Positions 1-10,365 of a stretch of DNA of 33,613 bases are shown one piece after another. Position 1 is the stretch's first letter, and each line of letters begins with the position of its first letter. This stretch comes from Branchiostoma floridae. Taxonomy: Eukaryota; Chordata; Leptocardii; Amphioxiformes; Branchiostomatidae. A program made the position numbers and the translations under genes. The notes beneath the pieces are model-generated. The model was not told the origin of the DNA, made no database searches, and worked only from the letters and a program-made list of their open reading frames with translations. The stretch covers positions 19,765,947 to 19,799,559 of the forward strand of contig NC_049982.1 in the NCBI RefSeq assembly GCF_000003815.2. Reading direction: 5' to 3'.

Positions 1-697
1 CAAATGATAATCAGGACTTACGAAAGATAGAACAGCAATCCAAACTTGGATTCTCGGACGTGTGGCTGATCTGAGTTGATATTGTGAAATATACAACCAC
101 TCCCTTTAAGCGTCCTCTTGGTTGTGTCGACGTGTCAGTTGATTCATATCTCTACTTTTTGTTGTGTACGTTACGTTCTTGTGTACACATCACCACATAT
201 ATACCGTGACTGAACTTTGCTAACTTTTTGCGTCTGACTACTTTCACTTGGTGGGATACAATTTACTCTAGCAGACATTGACCGTCAAAATTGTTTCATG
301 TATAAAGGAGTAATGGTTAAGACGGTATGTTTTTTTTATACTCATGCAGTGCTATCTTGGCAGAGTGTTGGTATTTTGACAACAGGGTCAAGACACGAAT
401 GGCAAAGCAAATCGATATGGTTGGTTGGATGGACAGGTTTCACTGTAGATATTGGTTGGTACTGACGCCATGTTTCACGTCTACATATTTATGGTCATCT
501 ATTGTAGGGACCTAGTCCACTAGGAACGAAAATTTGCAGACAGAATGATACTTGACAACCAGACATTCGCCGCAAGAACACTACCGATGAGCAGACTTTT
601 AACAGAAATGATTTGCGGGTGAACTGCACATGGTGGACCATGGCGGTAAATGTCGCGGGATTGTCTGATGAACAGTAAACAGAGCATCATTATGATA
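1..697. other. No gene recognised
   Basis: No open frame resembles a known protein and no repeat with a partner in the window was seen. The sequence is ordinary AT-rich non-coding DNA downstream of the minus-strand POMK gene. Confidence 0.5.
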
Positions 698-826
698 AGG
701 TGGGGTCGCACATGCGTATATATTCAAGTCCGTTTGAGGTGCGTATGAAGCTCTTAGTCTCCACCAGGCTCCACAGGTCGCGGGAAAAATAGTACAAATT
801 GGACAAATATAGATACATAACATGCC
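698..826 (+). mobile_element. Single arm of a Harbinger-like fold-back MITE
   Basis: The segment starts AGGTGGGGTCGCACATGCG and continues with a block containing CTCCACCAGGCTCCACAGG and AATTGGACAAATATAGATAC. The same block occurs in both arms of the complete element at 11630-11912 and is closest to that element's right arm. No opposing arm was found nearby, so this is probably a half element. Seen directly by comparison inside the window; the superfamily is inferred from the TTA duplication of the complete copy. Confidence 0.7.
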
Positions 827-1057
827 ATACCCTATATCTGTAGATCACGCCCTGTACGCGTGATCCCTTACCTGTGGTACAGCAGAGTTACTGCTGAAAC
901 TCAATTATTTGTTGATTCTTAACTTGAAAGTTCATCTATGTTGGTAGAAGTCATTATTGAGCTAGTTAAACTGTAATGTCCAACGCATCATAAATCTGTT
1001 TTATCATATTTGCTGATTCGTCACGGTAACTACGTTTTTACTCGAACGCAAATAATT
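827..1057. other. Unassigned intergenic DNA
   Basis: Contains a short palindrome, GATCACGCCC/GTACGCGTGATC, near 845-863. Nothing else was recognised. Confidence 0.4.
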
Positions 1058-1560
1058 ACCTTCGCCAAGAAGGCTATATTTTGGGCAGAAAAATTGTGTT
1101 TTGTCTCAATATGTAGGTCAACCGTATATGACTTGAGTAGCTGTGAATGGAATTTCATGATATTTTAAATTAAAGCAGCGCTTGTAGAAACGAAAGTTTT
1201 ATTCGAAAATGGTTCACCTGGCACTATCCATCGGGACTGCAGCGAGGCGAGTGTGTGCGTGTGTGCTGTTGCGGGCACGATAACTCAAGACATTGCGTAT
1301 CGTTTTGCATGATATTTGGTAGTTATGTAGGGGTTGGGAAAACAAATGCCAAGTTTGATAATGGGCCTCCTGGCGACAAGTTGCAATACTGCAGCGGAGC
1401 GTCAAAGTTGGAGGTAAAATTTTCCTCAAGTGCCAAGTTCATGACTTTTAAGTAGTGGGTACGACTTTGGTCAGGGAGTAAGTCGTGTAAATTTGGGCCC
1501 CCTGGCGGCTTATTTTGAGCTGCAGTGGGCGACTTTCTTGTTATCTTGGGAAGAGAATAA
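1058..1560 (+). repeat. Dispersed repeat: CGCCAAGAAGG block and GGGCCTCCTGG block
   Basis: The first part (1060-1150) has TCGCCAAGAAGG, TATATTTTGG and AATATGTAGGTCAA. It is matched at 26094-26190 in intron 5 of the GalNAc-transferase gene. The second part (about 1255-1540) has ATAACTCAAGAC, TGATATTTGGTA, GTAGGGGTTGGGAA and two copies of a GGGCC(T/C)CCTGGCG box, near 1363 and 1495. The same ordered motifs recur at 16510-16740, 18300-18440 and 28190-28800, so this is a genome-repeat family. No coding potential was recognised. Confidence 0.65.
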
Positions 1561-1611
1561 GTCGATCAGGGGTTGGAGGATTTGCATCATTTTAGTATGT
1601 ACATACCATTA

Positions 1612-2262
1612 AAGTTGGACTGACAAAGCTGGAATTTGTCGGGCGCTACTTGTGCGGCAAGTGCGTGGGAATGAGCGCAGCTACAGTCAGTTTGATCGCG
1701 ATTTATAATCCCGAATTGAGTGGGAATTCAATAAAATAAATTAGATTGTAGCGACGTGTTTGACTAAGGAACAAGGCAACAACCTATGGGTAACTTTCCA
1801 CGTTGTTCTCTTTGTACCTGGTGTCCCAAAACTCAATGATTTACTGCCGTGATTAGAGGTAAGATTAATGAGGAAATCTAATTAGTTGCTTTTGAAGTCA
1901 AGTTAGATCCCATCTCTAACAGCTATTCACTTGGCTGTCTTTGCAAGTTTGTTAAAATTATTGTTACAGCGTGCTGGGTGGCAACGGTGCTCTCACGCGT
2001 AGCAACTCGTGCGGCGCCTTCACAGGAACACAGACTTATTGCTGGGAGAGCAAATTACAGAAAATCATATCAATTTGAACTTAGTTCACGCCCTTGGCAC
2101 ATGTGTACACGTGGTTTGGGGTGATGCAAAGGTTGATCTCTGGCGTCAGTGTCAGTAATCGGGCAATGCCAAGGACGGCAAAGATGGTTGACAGAATATA
2201 GTAGCCCAACTGACAGCATGCATGCACAATCTTAGACCTATACTCTAAACCGGGGCCCGGTC
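1612..2262 (+). repeat. 650-bp dispersed repeat, copy A (uninterrupted)
   Basis: Matches the reverse complement of 13646-14363 plus 12057-12092 over essentially its whole length. Shared stretches include CTACTTGTGCGGCAAGTGCG, TAAGATTAATGAGGAAATCT, TCACGCGTAGCAACTCGTGC and AACTGACAGCATGCATGC. It has no long open frame. It ends in a GC palindrome, AAACCGGGGCCCGGTC. This copy lacks the 1.55-kb element found inside the partner and so shows the pre-insertion state. Confidence 0.85.
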
Positions 2263-2294
2263 GGGTAACCATTGCTTCCTTGGCAAAGGAAACC

Positions 2295-2390
2295 ATTGCT
2301 TCCGATTCTTCCCCGACTTACAACGCTCTGCGCTTATACTGCGCATAAAACCTCCATCGCAAGAAATCATACGCGCTTTGTGACCGGGGC
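2295..2390 (-). mobile_element. Solo end of the GGTCACAAAGCGCG transposon family
   Basis: The reverse complement begins GCCCCGGTCACAAAGCGCG and continues through GATTTCTTGCGATGGAGG and TATGCGCAGTATAAGCGC. This matches the left end of the element at 20534-21600. Only one end is present, so it is a remnant. Confidence 0.7.
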
Positions 2391-3163
2391 TCAATGAGGC
2401 CCAATATTGTGAAATGTTGGAGCCTAAATTTTTGGATAACTCTTGCTCCACATGACAAGATGACTTGGAATGGACTCTATGTGCAACATATCATCATCAT
2501 CATCTGTCGTCCCTGGCGGGCGGGGTGAGGCGTTGCACAACATTTCTCCAATGCACACGATCTTTCATATAAATTGTAGTCTAGGTTATCATTAACTCAT
2601 CGTCCATGTACATTAATGGCCAATGTGGCCAAAGTGTACAGGTCTTTTTCATCCAAATTGATACATGAATATATAGAATAAACATCGAATTGATTAATAC
2701 TGAGTTATTACCACCAATACCAACACTGGCTCATAAATAAATCTCAAACTTTGATAGCCAATATGTTAGCATTGTATACACATTGACAGCCCTGTTTGAC
2801 ATGTATGTAATATTTGTAACATTATGACTTATTGTATCATTTATTCAAGCCCTAGTCTAGACACATACTAGTATACTAGGTCTGGCCATTATAATGTATA
2901 TCTAAGACATAAAATTACACACGTCATTGTAAACCTTGATCAGTTGCGAATGCATGTGGTCACGGAACCCTACCATGTGTTCAATGTTTTATATATTGGG
3001 TGATGGCTTGGCGTTGTTAGCCTGCATTCCTCAACATAGTTGGCTATTTATCTAATCATTTGGTGCCTGCGTGTACATGACAAATGTGTAAAACTGCACA
3101 AATGCACAAGTTGAATACATGTTGTGATCTACGATACAATTTCACACTCTGATCAGCTATTTC
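2391..3163. other. 3' flank / 3' UTR of POMK
   Basis: Lies downstream of the POMK stop codon. On the minus strand an AATAAA signal sits at 2845-2840, about 320 bp past the stop, and is a plausible polyadenylation site. A short (ATC)n run lies near 2487-2503. No other gene was seen. Confidence 0.45.
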
Positions 3164-3898
3164 TTAAGTAAAAAGTAAATTCCTAACCCTTTTGTACTCC
3201 TCCAATAATACATTGGCACTTGGTCTCTGCTTGGGGTCCCTATTTTGACACCGTCGGTGCACTTTGAACAAGTGTGATCTGACTACATCACTTCCATTCA
3301 CTTTTCCCAATAAGTAGTTAACCACATTCGGTATTTTCCAAATGTCAGTTTTTTCATCATAATAAGGCAGCCTTGAGCCATCAAATGTTTCATTTTCGAA
3401 GGGCCAAAGCTCTTCAGGTGAAACAAAACCTGGCCGTAGTTGTCTTTGTCGGCACCTTATTAATAGCTGTGCTGTGGAGTTTACTTCTTTTAAGGAATCC
3501 AAATCGTTCACCACAATGTTAAAATCCTCTGTAATTAGATACTGGGATAGAGTCTTTAAGAGGTGATGCTGGTCGCACATGACTAGTGTGCCAATTGGAC
3601 TATTGTGAAGAAAATGTATTGCTTCTACAAAACTTAGAGACAGGTTAAATCGTGTCCGAACATCGTTAAACTTGCTGAAATTCTTACTCTTTAGGATAGT
3701 CTCAATGTGGTTTGCAGGTCCAAGTCTGTGATACTCTGTAAGGAGAGTTGTGTTGCATGATCCAACTAGCGTTACGATATGAGAACTATGCTGCAATTTC
3801 CTCAGCTTCTCTACGTCATTGTGGAAGTCCCGGCGGTAACCCATCTTAGTCAGGTTGCTGTACGCCACGGTGTAGTCTCTCCAGGTAGCTAAGTAAAC
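3164..3898 (-). CDS. POMK: POMK coding exon 2
   Basis: Encodes residues 118-361. The acceptor is TTTTGTAG|GTTTAC (AG at 3900-3899), phase 0, giving the junction LKT|VYLATWRDY. This restores the beta-2/beta-3 region that is absent if the exon is started at its first internal start codon (3868). It includes the catalytic VMCD and NDLD motifs and ends in TAA at 3166-3164. Confidence 0.93.
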   Translation of the reverse strand, partial: VYLATWRDYTVAYSNLTKMGYRRDFHNDVEKLRKLQHSSHIVTLVGSCNTTLLTEYHRLGPANHIETILKSKNFSKFNDVRTRFNLSLSFVEAIHFLHNSPIGTLVMCDQHHLLKTLSQYLITEDFNIVVNDLDSLKEVNSTAQLLIRCRQRQLRPGFVSPEELWPFENETFDGSRLPYYDEKTDIWKIPNVVNYLLGKVNGSDVVRSHLFKVHRRCQNRDPKQRPSANVLLEEYKRVRNLLFT

Positions 3899-6800
3899 CT
3901 ACAAAATGCAGATGGAATGTGTGTTACATGTTTTACATCAGACTTTTGTTTTGTGTTACATGTATTGCAAGAGTTTTGCACGCTCGCTGCCTATTCCTCG
4001 TACAGTTGACATACTTGCGTATACGACTCAAACATTAAGAATTAAACGTGTCTCCGGGACGGGGTTTGCATTGAGCTCTCCTATCATAATCTCGTGGTTT
4101 AGCAACATTGAAACCTCAATGCTTAAACTGAAATGATTAGATTTCGCAAACTATGCCTGTGAGAAATCCGTTGCCAGGCAACAGAAAATGGTAAACTTAG
4201 TTTCCTATTGTTGTTAACTAACTTTTAGGAAACTTAAAAAATTAGAAGAAGAAAAAATCCTAGCACACATCGACCTCTATCGAGAGTCATGATTTGCAAG
4301 CTCCGTATATTAGCTCAATGCACCATGAATACAACCCGCCGCACGTGCAATTTGCCCGTACGTTTACTTTGGGGAGGCCACGTCCGCCACGTATTTCTGA
4401 AAACGTGGGGAACGACTGGCAAGAGTAGGGAGGGAGTACGTCAACGCACGTCACTCGCACGGTTGCGCAAGGTGTAAGTACGTGGTCTGCACGCCACGCC
4501 TGACTATGCGAGCGGTTGCGTTCATCGTTCGTTGCGCAAGTGGTAGGTGAGTTGCACGTGTTTACAACGTACGGTCTACAACGCAGGCCCTACCTACACG
4601 TGCTGCTTACGTACGGTTTCCTTACTCACTCGCATGGCGTAAGTGCGTTCAAGTACGATGAACGTAAGTTTTTCGGGGATGTATATATAGGACGACCTTT
4701 CAAGGTCTTTCTTTTGGGCGGCTCTGGTCGAAGCTGGTACAGATGCAACTGACGGCTCCTTCTGCGTCTTTTTACGCATCTTGGAGACGGGTTGTCAGTC
4801 TTTCGTCGACTCGGCTTTATATACTGCAGAAACCATGTGCTTGCCACGTGCGTTGTACGTGCGGAGCACCTGATCCTGCGTTACAGTGCAGGTGTGTTGT
4901 GCTTCGGCATTCACAGGTGAACAAGTGAAGCAGGAAAGGAAGTGTACCTCACTCCAAGAAGCCTACAACAACCTTGAAGCAAAATACAACGACCTAGAGC
5001 AGTATTCCAGGCGTAATTGCATCGTCATCTCTGGAATTCCAGAACCACCTGTGGAAGAGGGCACGGATAATGTCGTCATGGAGCTCGCCAACAACAAGCT
5101 GAAATGTGACCCGCCTATTAACACCCAACACATCGACAGGTCCCATCGCCTTGGCAAGCCGCGTACCGACGGTAAACCACGTCCTATCATCGTAAAGTTT
5201 GTCTCCTACCGTCAGAAGTCCGCCGTTATGCGCGCCAAGACCAAGGTCGACGCCAGAGATGTTCTCAGGAAAGACAAAGTGTACATCAACGACAACCTCA
5301 CAAAGGGAAACATGCAGCTTCTGAAAGAGGCTCGATCACTAGTCAAGTCAAATAATCTAAACCAGTCATGGTCGTATGACGGAAAGATTTTTGTGAAGAC
5401 TTTGAACGGGGAGAGACAAATGATCTCCAAGCAAGCTGATCTGGACATCTTCCGTTCAGCGTAATCTGCTCAGCGGCACTGACAACTCTATTCCTAGTCA
5501 TTAACTGTAATGACTCTGCCATCGTTTACTTGTGTTACTCTATTGTATGGTTATCTTGTGAGATCGTGTTCTTCTATGTGTACAGCAATGGGTAAGTCTA
5601 ATCCATTTATTGACGGGCCAATACTTCTGAATAGATTGCAGAGAGGGTGCCCGAAGCCGCTTTCATAGGTATTGATATGTACAGGGCAGTCATTGGTTTG
5701 TTTTCTGCACATTCACGCCTAATTTCTAAGGCAAGATTTAGACTTACACTAAATCTAGATATCTTCCTATCCTACACTACTGTTTTCATATCTTTTGTAG
5801 TAATTTTACTAGCGGGAGACGTCCATCCCAATCCAGGGCCAGTTTGCCGTAAACAGTTTAACGTTATGCATCTAAATGTCAATAGCCTAGTAGCTGGCAC
5901 TAAGATGGACGAACTATCTGCTCTAGCTGTTAGACTCAACCTCGATGTTATTGCTGTATCAGAAACTTGGTTGGGAGATTCTGTTGATTCTTTTGCAATT
6001 TCTCTTGACGGTTTTCAGTTGCCAGTCCGTCGTGACAGAAATAGGCATGGTGGCGGTGTCCTCATTTACATATTTGACCAGATAGCGTACAAGCGACGCT
6101 TAGATCTGGCACCACCGTCTGTTGAATGCATTTGGCTTGAACTCTTTGTAGGACGCAGCCGTTTACTCTTTTCTGTCTACTACCGGCCACCTGGCCAGGA
6201 TTCCAAAACTGTTGATGAATTTGTCGACTTCTTTAGTGACTCAGTATTCACAGCTGAATCCTCTCAACACGATGGCATCATTGTCACAGGTGACTTTAAT
6301 GCCAAACACGACGCATGGTGGGCCCATGACCCAATCAATTCGGTCGGCACAAAACTATTTCAAGCTTCTAAAATGTTGAATCTCACACAGGTGATCAAGG
6401 AGCCAACGTGCGATTTGTCACGGTCTCCCTCCCTGATTGACCTTCTATTCATCAACGAGAAAAAAACTTATCAAGTCTACCTCTGCGTTATCTCCCCTCT
6501 CCGGATGCCACCACAGCCCTATTGTCGCTACTATTAACTTGTCACTCAAGCCCCCTCGTCCTTATGTCCGTACCATCTAGGATTATTCCAAAACCGATCA
6601 CAGCATGCTGGCACTCTTCTCGTCTGAGCCAATATGGCATGAAGTTTTCTATTGTGATGCTGTTGAAGAAGCTACCAAGAAGTTGATGGAACTGATTTTG
6701 GAAGCCAAAATTAAAAGTGTGCCTCATAAGGACATTCTCGTTAGACCTCGTGACAAACCTTGGATTTCACCTGAAATTAGACGCTTAATGCACCAGAGAG

Positions 6801-9800
6801 ACAAGTTGCATAAGAAAGCCAAGTTAACGAACAGCCCTATTCATTGGTCTTCATATCGTCTTATTAGAAATAAACTTGTCCATCAGTTATTACTAGCCAA
6901 GTCTAATTATCACAACCGCCTGGTTGCCTCCTTAAGTAGTTCCCCCTCATCCAACAAAAAGTGGTGGCACATTGTGAAACATTTCTACCAAAGTAAAGTT
7001 AATTCTACTATTCCACCGCTTAAGTCTGGCAACTGTTTTATAACCGATTCAACAGAAAAGGCAACTATGTTTAATTTGTATTTCTCTTCTCAGGCCTCAG
7101 TGGATGACTCCAGTGCTAGACTTCCACCCCTTGATTTCCTGGATTTATCCGTGGAGATTCAACAGTAGGCCAACTTGTTTGTGTAACTGACAAAATTCTT
7201 GAAGCTCTTGACTCTAATAGAGAGGTCCGAGCGGTTTATTTAGATTTTTCACGTGCATTTGACAAAGTTTGGCATAAAGGCCTTATTTTCAAGCTTCAAA
7301 GAAATGGGGTCGAGGGTCCGGTTCTAAATTGGTTCCACAGCTATCTTTCTGATCGTGTACAAAGAGTAGTTACAGATGGCCAGCATTCAGATTGGTGTAA
7401 TATTCGCGCAGGCGTATCACAGGGTTCTGTATTAGGCCCCCTCTTATTTCTTGTTTACATCAATGATATGGTGGACGATTTATCATCTTGCCCGTTTGTG
7501 AAAAGCGTTGTCCACCATTTATTGTACTGCCCTAACTACAACCAACTTAGAAAAACCCTTCTCTGCAATCTTCAAGACCTTTTAACCCTTGATTTGAAAA
7601 CTACGTCTGACCCAGTCTTAACTCAATTTTTACTCAGGGGTTCACCCACTTTACCAACAGAAACAAATACCCATATTATGCAGCTTACACAGACATACAT
7701 ACTCCAGACCAACCGTTTTCAAACTGATTGAATATTTACCTTTAAAATCTTGTATGTATATATATTTATTTGTTGGATCCGTCACCCCACTGCTGTACTA
7801 CTATTTCATCTGATCTCACATTGTTTTGTCCTTTGTTTATTTTATTTTCAAATGTCCTAGTGGTAATGTTAATATTAGCTTTGCTAGAGTGCATTTACCA
7901 CTGTGTCTTGTCTTATATGTATACCAATAAAAAAATAAAAAATAAAAAACAAGTGAAGCGCGAAGTAAGCACGGAACACGCAATCACGACGTGCGCAGCA
8001 CGCACGTGCTTCCTGCGCCATCCGTACAGCAATTGACTGTGAAAAAACTTTGATACACTCACGGAGCCAGTGCGTTGTGCGCTCATTGGCTGTACAGGGC
8101 AGGCGCGTCGCCCGTACTGGCACGTACGGGGGGCGAATCCGCAGCCCGAGAGCAGAGAAAGTTCTGCATGCACTTAAATTTCTAAGGCGTGTCTGCGTGC
8201 TCCCAAATCCGTGGGATTCGCCACGTGTTCGTACGGAGACGGTACTTACCACTTAGGCCATGTTGATTTGATTATATGGATGACATCCTCCGGGAACTCC
8301 AAAACTGATGCGAGCGAGCGAATAAAAAAAAAGTTTGGCCAAAAAAAAAAGTTGCCTTCAGTATGAAATCAAAGTGGCCAGGAAGGTTGAACTTAGGACT
8401 AAACACACATAGTATGGTATACCAACAGTTAGGTGTAGGGACCAGTACATCATACGGGTGCAAAACATTTTTGTCTTTTTGGACCAATCCGAAAAAAACA
8501 GACCTGAAAAAAAAAAAAGGAACAGGTTTCGCCAATTACAAAATGGACACACTATGTCGGCAGCCATTTGGGGTCTAACCGGGGGGCCAAGAAGACAACA
8601 AGAGCGAAGTCAAGTAGAGTTTGTAGTCAATTGTACCGAGTTTCTACAGTCAAAGGTACAGAGACAGTTAGCTTTTATTACTTGGAGATGGGATTTTAAA
8701 ATGCAGTGGGAGTCCAATAATCCACCAAACAGATTCATTTGTAGCAAAATTGACCAATTACCATTGTTTTGAGTATTGCCAGTTCTCAAGTTTCCACAGA
8801 CAATCAGGTCCAGGTTCATGTCCGGACCTGGAAATGATCCTCTGGACCTGAATTTTCTGTACTGGTACCTCCCCCAACCAACAATAGATTTTTTTTCTTT
8901 CTGTCCTTTCACATCTTATTCTTTGACTTAAGATTCATTTTGGCATTCAATGGCATTAGTTATCAGATTCTGTTTTCTGATACTTTTTTTTCAATCTACG
9001 GAATATTTGTGCTCATTTTACAGCTACTTTGCACAATTTATTGTGTGGTCGAAAACTTTTTTTTTTTTTGGAAATGGCCGAAAATTGGTGCGAGCGCGGA
9101 TGTCATCCATATAATCAAATCAACGTGGCCTTACGGATACCAAAATATTGCCCACGTTTTGGCACGTAGACAGCACGCACTTGCAAGTACGGCGGGCTGT
9201 GCCCCTAGCTTGAATACAATCAAGAGATTGTTAGTGCTTTATGGAGGAGCTCTAGTAAAGACAAAAAACATATGAATACAAACACTTGGTTCTCATCACC
9301 TTCAAGAAATTGTTACAACTCCATGGAAGAGCTTCTCTCGTAAAAAACAAACATACCTTGCGGGCAGGGCTGTACAAGCTGCTTAACATATTGTAACATA
9401 ATGTTTGCTCCACATCTAACTTATATAAAATATGAGTCATATGAAAGTCGTATGTATTCAAAACTAGATAGTAGTACCCACTGAAATTGTGCGCTGCAGA
9501 AATGCGAAAATACTGTTTGCTGTTACCAAGGAGCTTTTATCATTGCTGTTACTGAAATGTAAAGCGAAGGAAATATCTAACAATTCAGACGAAAAAATAA
9601 ATCAATTTAAAGTATTTTCAATTTTCATTGTGAATACAATGTGTATTTGTTTCTACAAATACGAACTAGAAGATGTAAAACATGAAAATAGTTGGACATT
9701 TAATTTTGCTATGGTGATATTCGATAATTGACCCAAGGATAAAAGCTCCTTGATTGATCTAAGAGACGAAGTATCCTGCACTTGTCCTCCGATCTCTGTG

Positions 9801-10271
9801 GTATGCTTTCTAGTTGCGCTTCTTCATTAACTATAACATACGCACACACCTGCGTCTGTTAACAGTGACCATATCAAAAGTACACTATTAAGCAATCAAA
9901 ACATGTAGCGGCACTGTTACCGTCTTTAAAGCTCCCCCTCCGATTTTTTTCTGGACGGTCACCTCGTTAGCCATCTCTTTGCACCCAAGCCATGGCATAC
10001 ATTCTTCCATGGTGGCAAGTCTAAAACTTTCCGGCGGGCATAACTCCCTCTCTGCAAGCTTGCTCGAGCCCAATCCCGCCCCCGCCACGTCCACAATATT
10101 CGGGTAGGATTTGGTGGGCGTTCCAAGCTTTTCTTGACCATAAAATTCATCGTTTCCAAACTTGAAAGGCCTATGCTTCAGATTAGCATGAGAGAACAAA
10201 ATCCGAAGACTCTGGAGTGAAAAGAAAAGCAGGAGAAGACCGAAACAAACTTGTACACGTACACGAGGCAT
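3164..10271 (-). CDS. POMK: Protein O-mannose kinase (POMK/SGK196), two coding exons
   Basis: Model: complement(join(3164..3898,9921..10271)), 361 aa; the human protein is about 350 aa. POMK phosphorylates C6 of the reducing-end mannose of the GalNAc-GlcNAc-Man core M3 glycan on alpha-dystroglycan in the ER, which is needed for matriglycan. Seen here: a short basic N-terminus with a hydrophobic anchor (about residues 8-26, type II); a cysteine-containing lumenal segment (C78, C91, C97); a glycine loop IGGGALK (110-116); VAYSNL at the beta-3 position without the usual VAIK lysine; VMCD with catalytic-loop D226, then KTLSQYL; and NDLD (238-241) in place of DFG. DEKTDIWKIP and DPKQRPS near the C-terminus match the kinase lobe. 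The family tolerates the missing beta-3 lysine, as POMK was long called a pseudokinase. Identity rests on end-to-end similarity by eye. Confidence 0.93.
4170..4182. promoter_or_regulatory. X-box-like RFX site
   Basis: GTTGCCAGGCAAC is a perfect inverted repeat matching the RFX X-box form (GTTGCC-N-GGCAAC). It lies in the POMK intron, about 270 bp from the acceptor of exon 2. Binding is inferred only. Confidence 0.35.
4280..4919. other. CpG/ACGT-rich intronic segment interrupted by a LINE
   Basis: Dense in ACGT, GCACGT and CGTACG words, unlike the AT-rich surroundings, with a TATATATA box at 4681-4688. Similar ACGT-rich sequence resumes at 7960-8240 beyond the LINE, so the two parts were once contiguous. 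It may be an older DNA transposon, but no convincing terminal repeats were found. The open frames here look like nothing known. Confidence 0.35.
4920..4931 (+). repeat. Target-site duplication, left copy of the LINE
   Basis: AACAAGTGAAGC occurs here and again at 7948-7959, immediately after the A-rich LINE tail. This fixes both ends of the insertion to the base. Confidence 0.8.
4932..5464 (+). pseudogene. LINE ORF1 protein, C-terminal part
   Basis: An open frame of about 177 codons begins right after the target duplication, so the true N-terminus is missing. A coiled-coil-like stretch (SLQEAYNNLEAKYNDLEQ) leads into YSRRNCIVISGIPE, the typical start of the RRM-like domain of L1/CR1-type ORF1 proteins. 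HRLGKPR, PIIVKF, VYINDNLT and a C-terminal KIFVKT segment follow. Such proteins bind LINE RNA and form the retrotransposition particle. The upstream ATG at 4886 lies in host DNA and is not the element's start. Confidence 0.85.
5647..7731 (+). pseudogene. LINE ORF2: endonuclease plus partial reverse transcriptase
   Basis: Three blocks are present. At 5647-6537: a hydrophobic N-terminus, a 2A-like GDVHPNPGP (5815-5841), then an APE endonuclease with HLNVNSL, VSETWL, YYRPPGQ, TGDFNAKHDAW and SLIDLLF. A shift in the A-run near 6461-6468 moves the reading to another frame, where HHSPIVATI (the catalytic-His region) lies, followed by a TAG at 6578-6580. At 6605-7168, in that frame: the endonuclease-RT linker (PWISPEIRRLM). 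At about 7171-7731, back in the first frame: RT motif A (YLDFSRAFDKVWH) and motif B (GVSQGSVLGPLLF), then an abrupt jump to the tail (VHHLLYCPNYNQLRKTL). The FADD motif C and the fingers region are absent. It cannot encode an active enzyme. Confidence 0.88.
5815..5841 (+). other. 2A-like motif in LINE ORF2
   Basis: Encodes GDVHPNPGP after a hydrophobic stretch, near residues 57-65 of ORF2. This matches the NPG-P core of 2A ribosome-skipping peptides (consensus DxExNPGP) except for His in place of Glu. 2A-like sequences at ORF2 N-termini are reported for APE-type LINEs of several invertebrates. Activity of this variant is unknown. Confidence 0.75.
7960..8252. other. Continuation of the ACGT-rich intronic segment
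   Basis: Carries GCACGTGC, GGCACGTACGG and TTCGTACGG words like 4280-4919. No gene was recognised. Confidence 0.35.
8256..9130. mobile_element. Harbinger-type non-autonomous transposon (875 bp)
   Basis: The ends are inverted repeats. The left end is GGCCATGTTGATTTGATTAT followed by ATGGATGACATCC. The right end is GGATGTCATCCATATAATC followed by AAATCAACGTGGCC. TTA is directly repeated at 8253-8255 and 9131-9133, as expected for PIF/Harbinger (TWA) insertion. The interior has A/T-runs but no transposase frame. The terminal design matches the element at 10812-11331. Confidence 0.88.
9221..9356 (+). repeat. Diverged direct repeat, 82-bp period
   Basis: CAAGAGATTGTTA at 9221 and CAAGAAATTGTTA at 9303 begin two alignable units. 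Each also has an ATGGA(G/A)GAGCT box and a GTAAA(G/A)-ACAAA tail. In one frame they read KRLLVLYGGALVKTK and KKLLQLHGRASLVKNK, so the unit may derive from coding sequence. The source is unknown. Confidence 0.5.
9528..9751. mobile_element. Candidate MITE with AAGGAGCTTTTATC ends
   Basis: AAGGAGCTTTTATC at 9528-9541 is perfectly inverted at 9738-9751. The span is 224 bp and lies in the POMK intron. No clear target duplication was seen. The short open frame inside is not recognisable. Confidence 0.5.
9921..10271 (-). CDS. POMK: POMK coding exon 1
   Basis: Encodes residues 1-117, from MPRVRVQV to GGGALKT. The donor is ACG|GTAACA with GT at 9920-9919, phase 0. Without splicing the frame would run only ten more residues to a stop. 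The chosen ATG at 10271 directly precedes the hydrophobic signal-anchor. It carries the LCPPESFRL and CMPWLGC segments typical of the family before the kinase domain. Confidence 0.9.
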
Positions 10272-10365
10272 CGGTAAGGCGTCTGCTCACTGTTACGTAA
10301 AGGATTTCAGTGACCCAAACGTTCCGGCCACAAACCGTATGCCAGCAGGTGACCGTGACCCTTAA

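Larger units (their letters stand above)
4932..7947 (+). mobile_element. CR1/Jockey-like non-LTR retrotransposon, 5'-truncated and internally deleted
   Basis: The element runs from an ORF1 fragment through an ORF2 with APE endonuclease and partial reverse transcriptase to a 3' end of AATAAAAAATAAAAA-type repeats. A 12-bp AACAAGTGAAGC duplication flanks it. It sits in the POMK intron in antisense orientation to the gene. Deletions, a frameshift and a stop make it non-autonomous. Clade placement (CR1/Rex/Jockey group) is inferred from the RT and C-terminal tail and would need a tree. Confidence 0.9.

Noticed and set aside
4289-4928. Several 60-80-codon frames on both strands
   Set aside because: Frames mirror each other in ACGT-rich repetitive DNA and carry no recognisable motif; the last one merely runs into the LINE.
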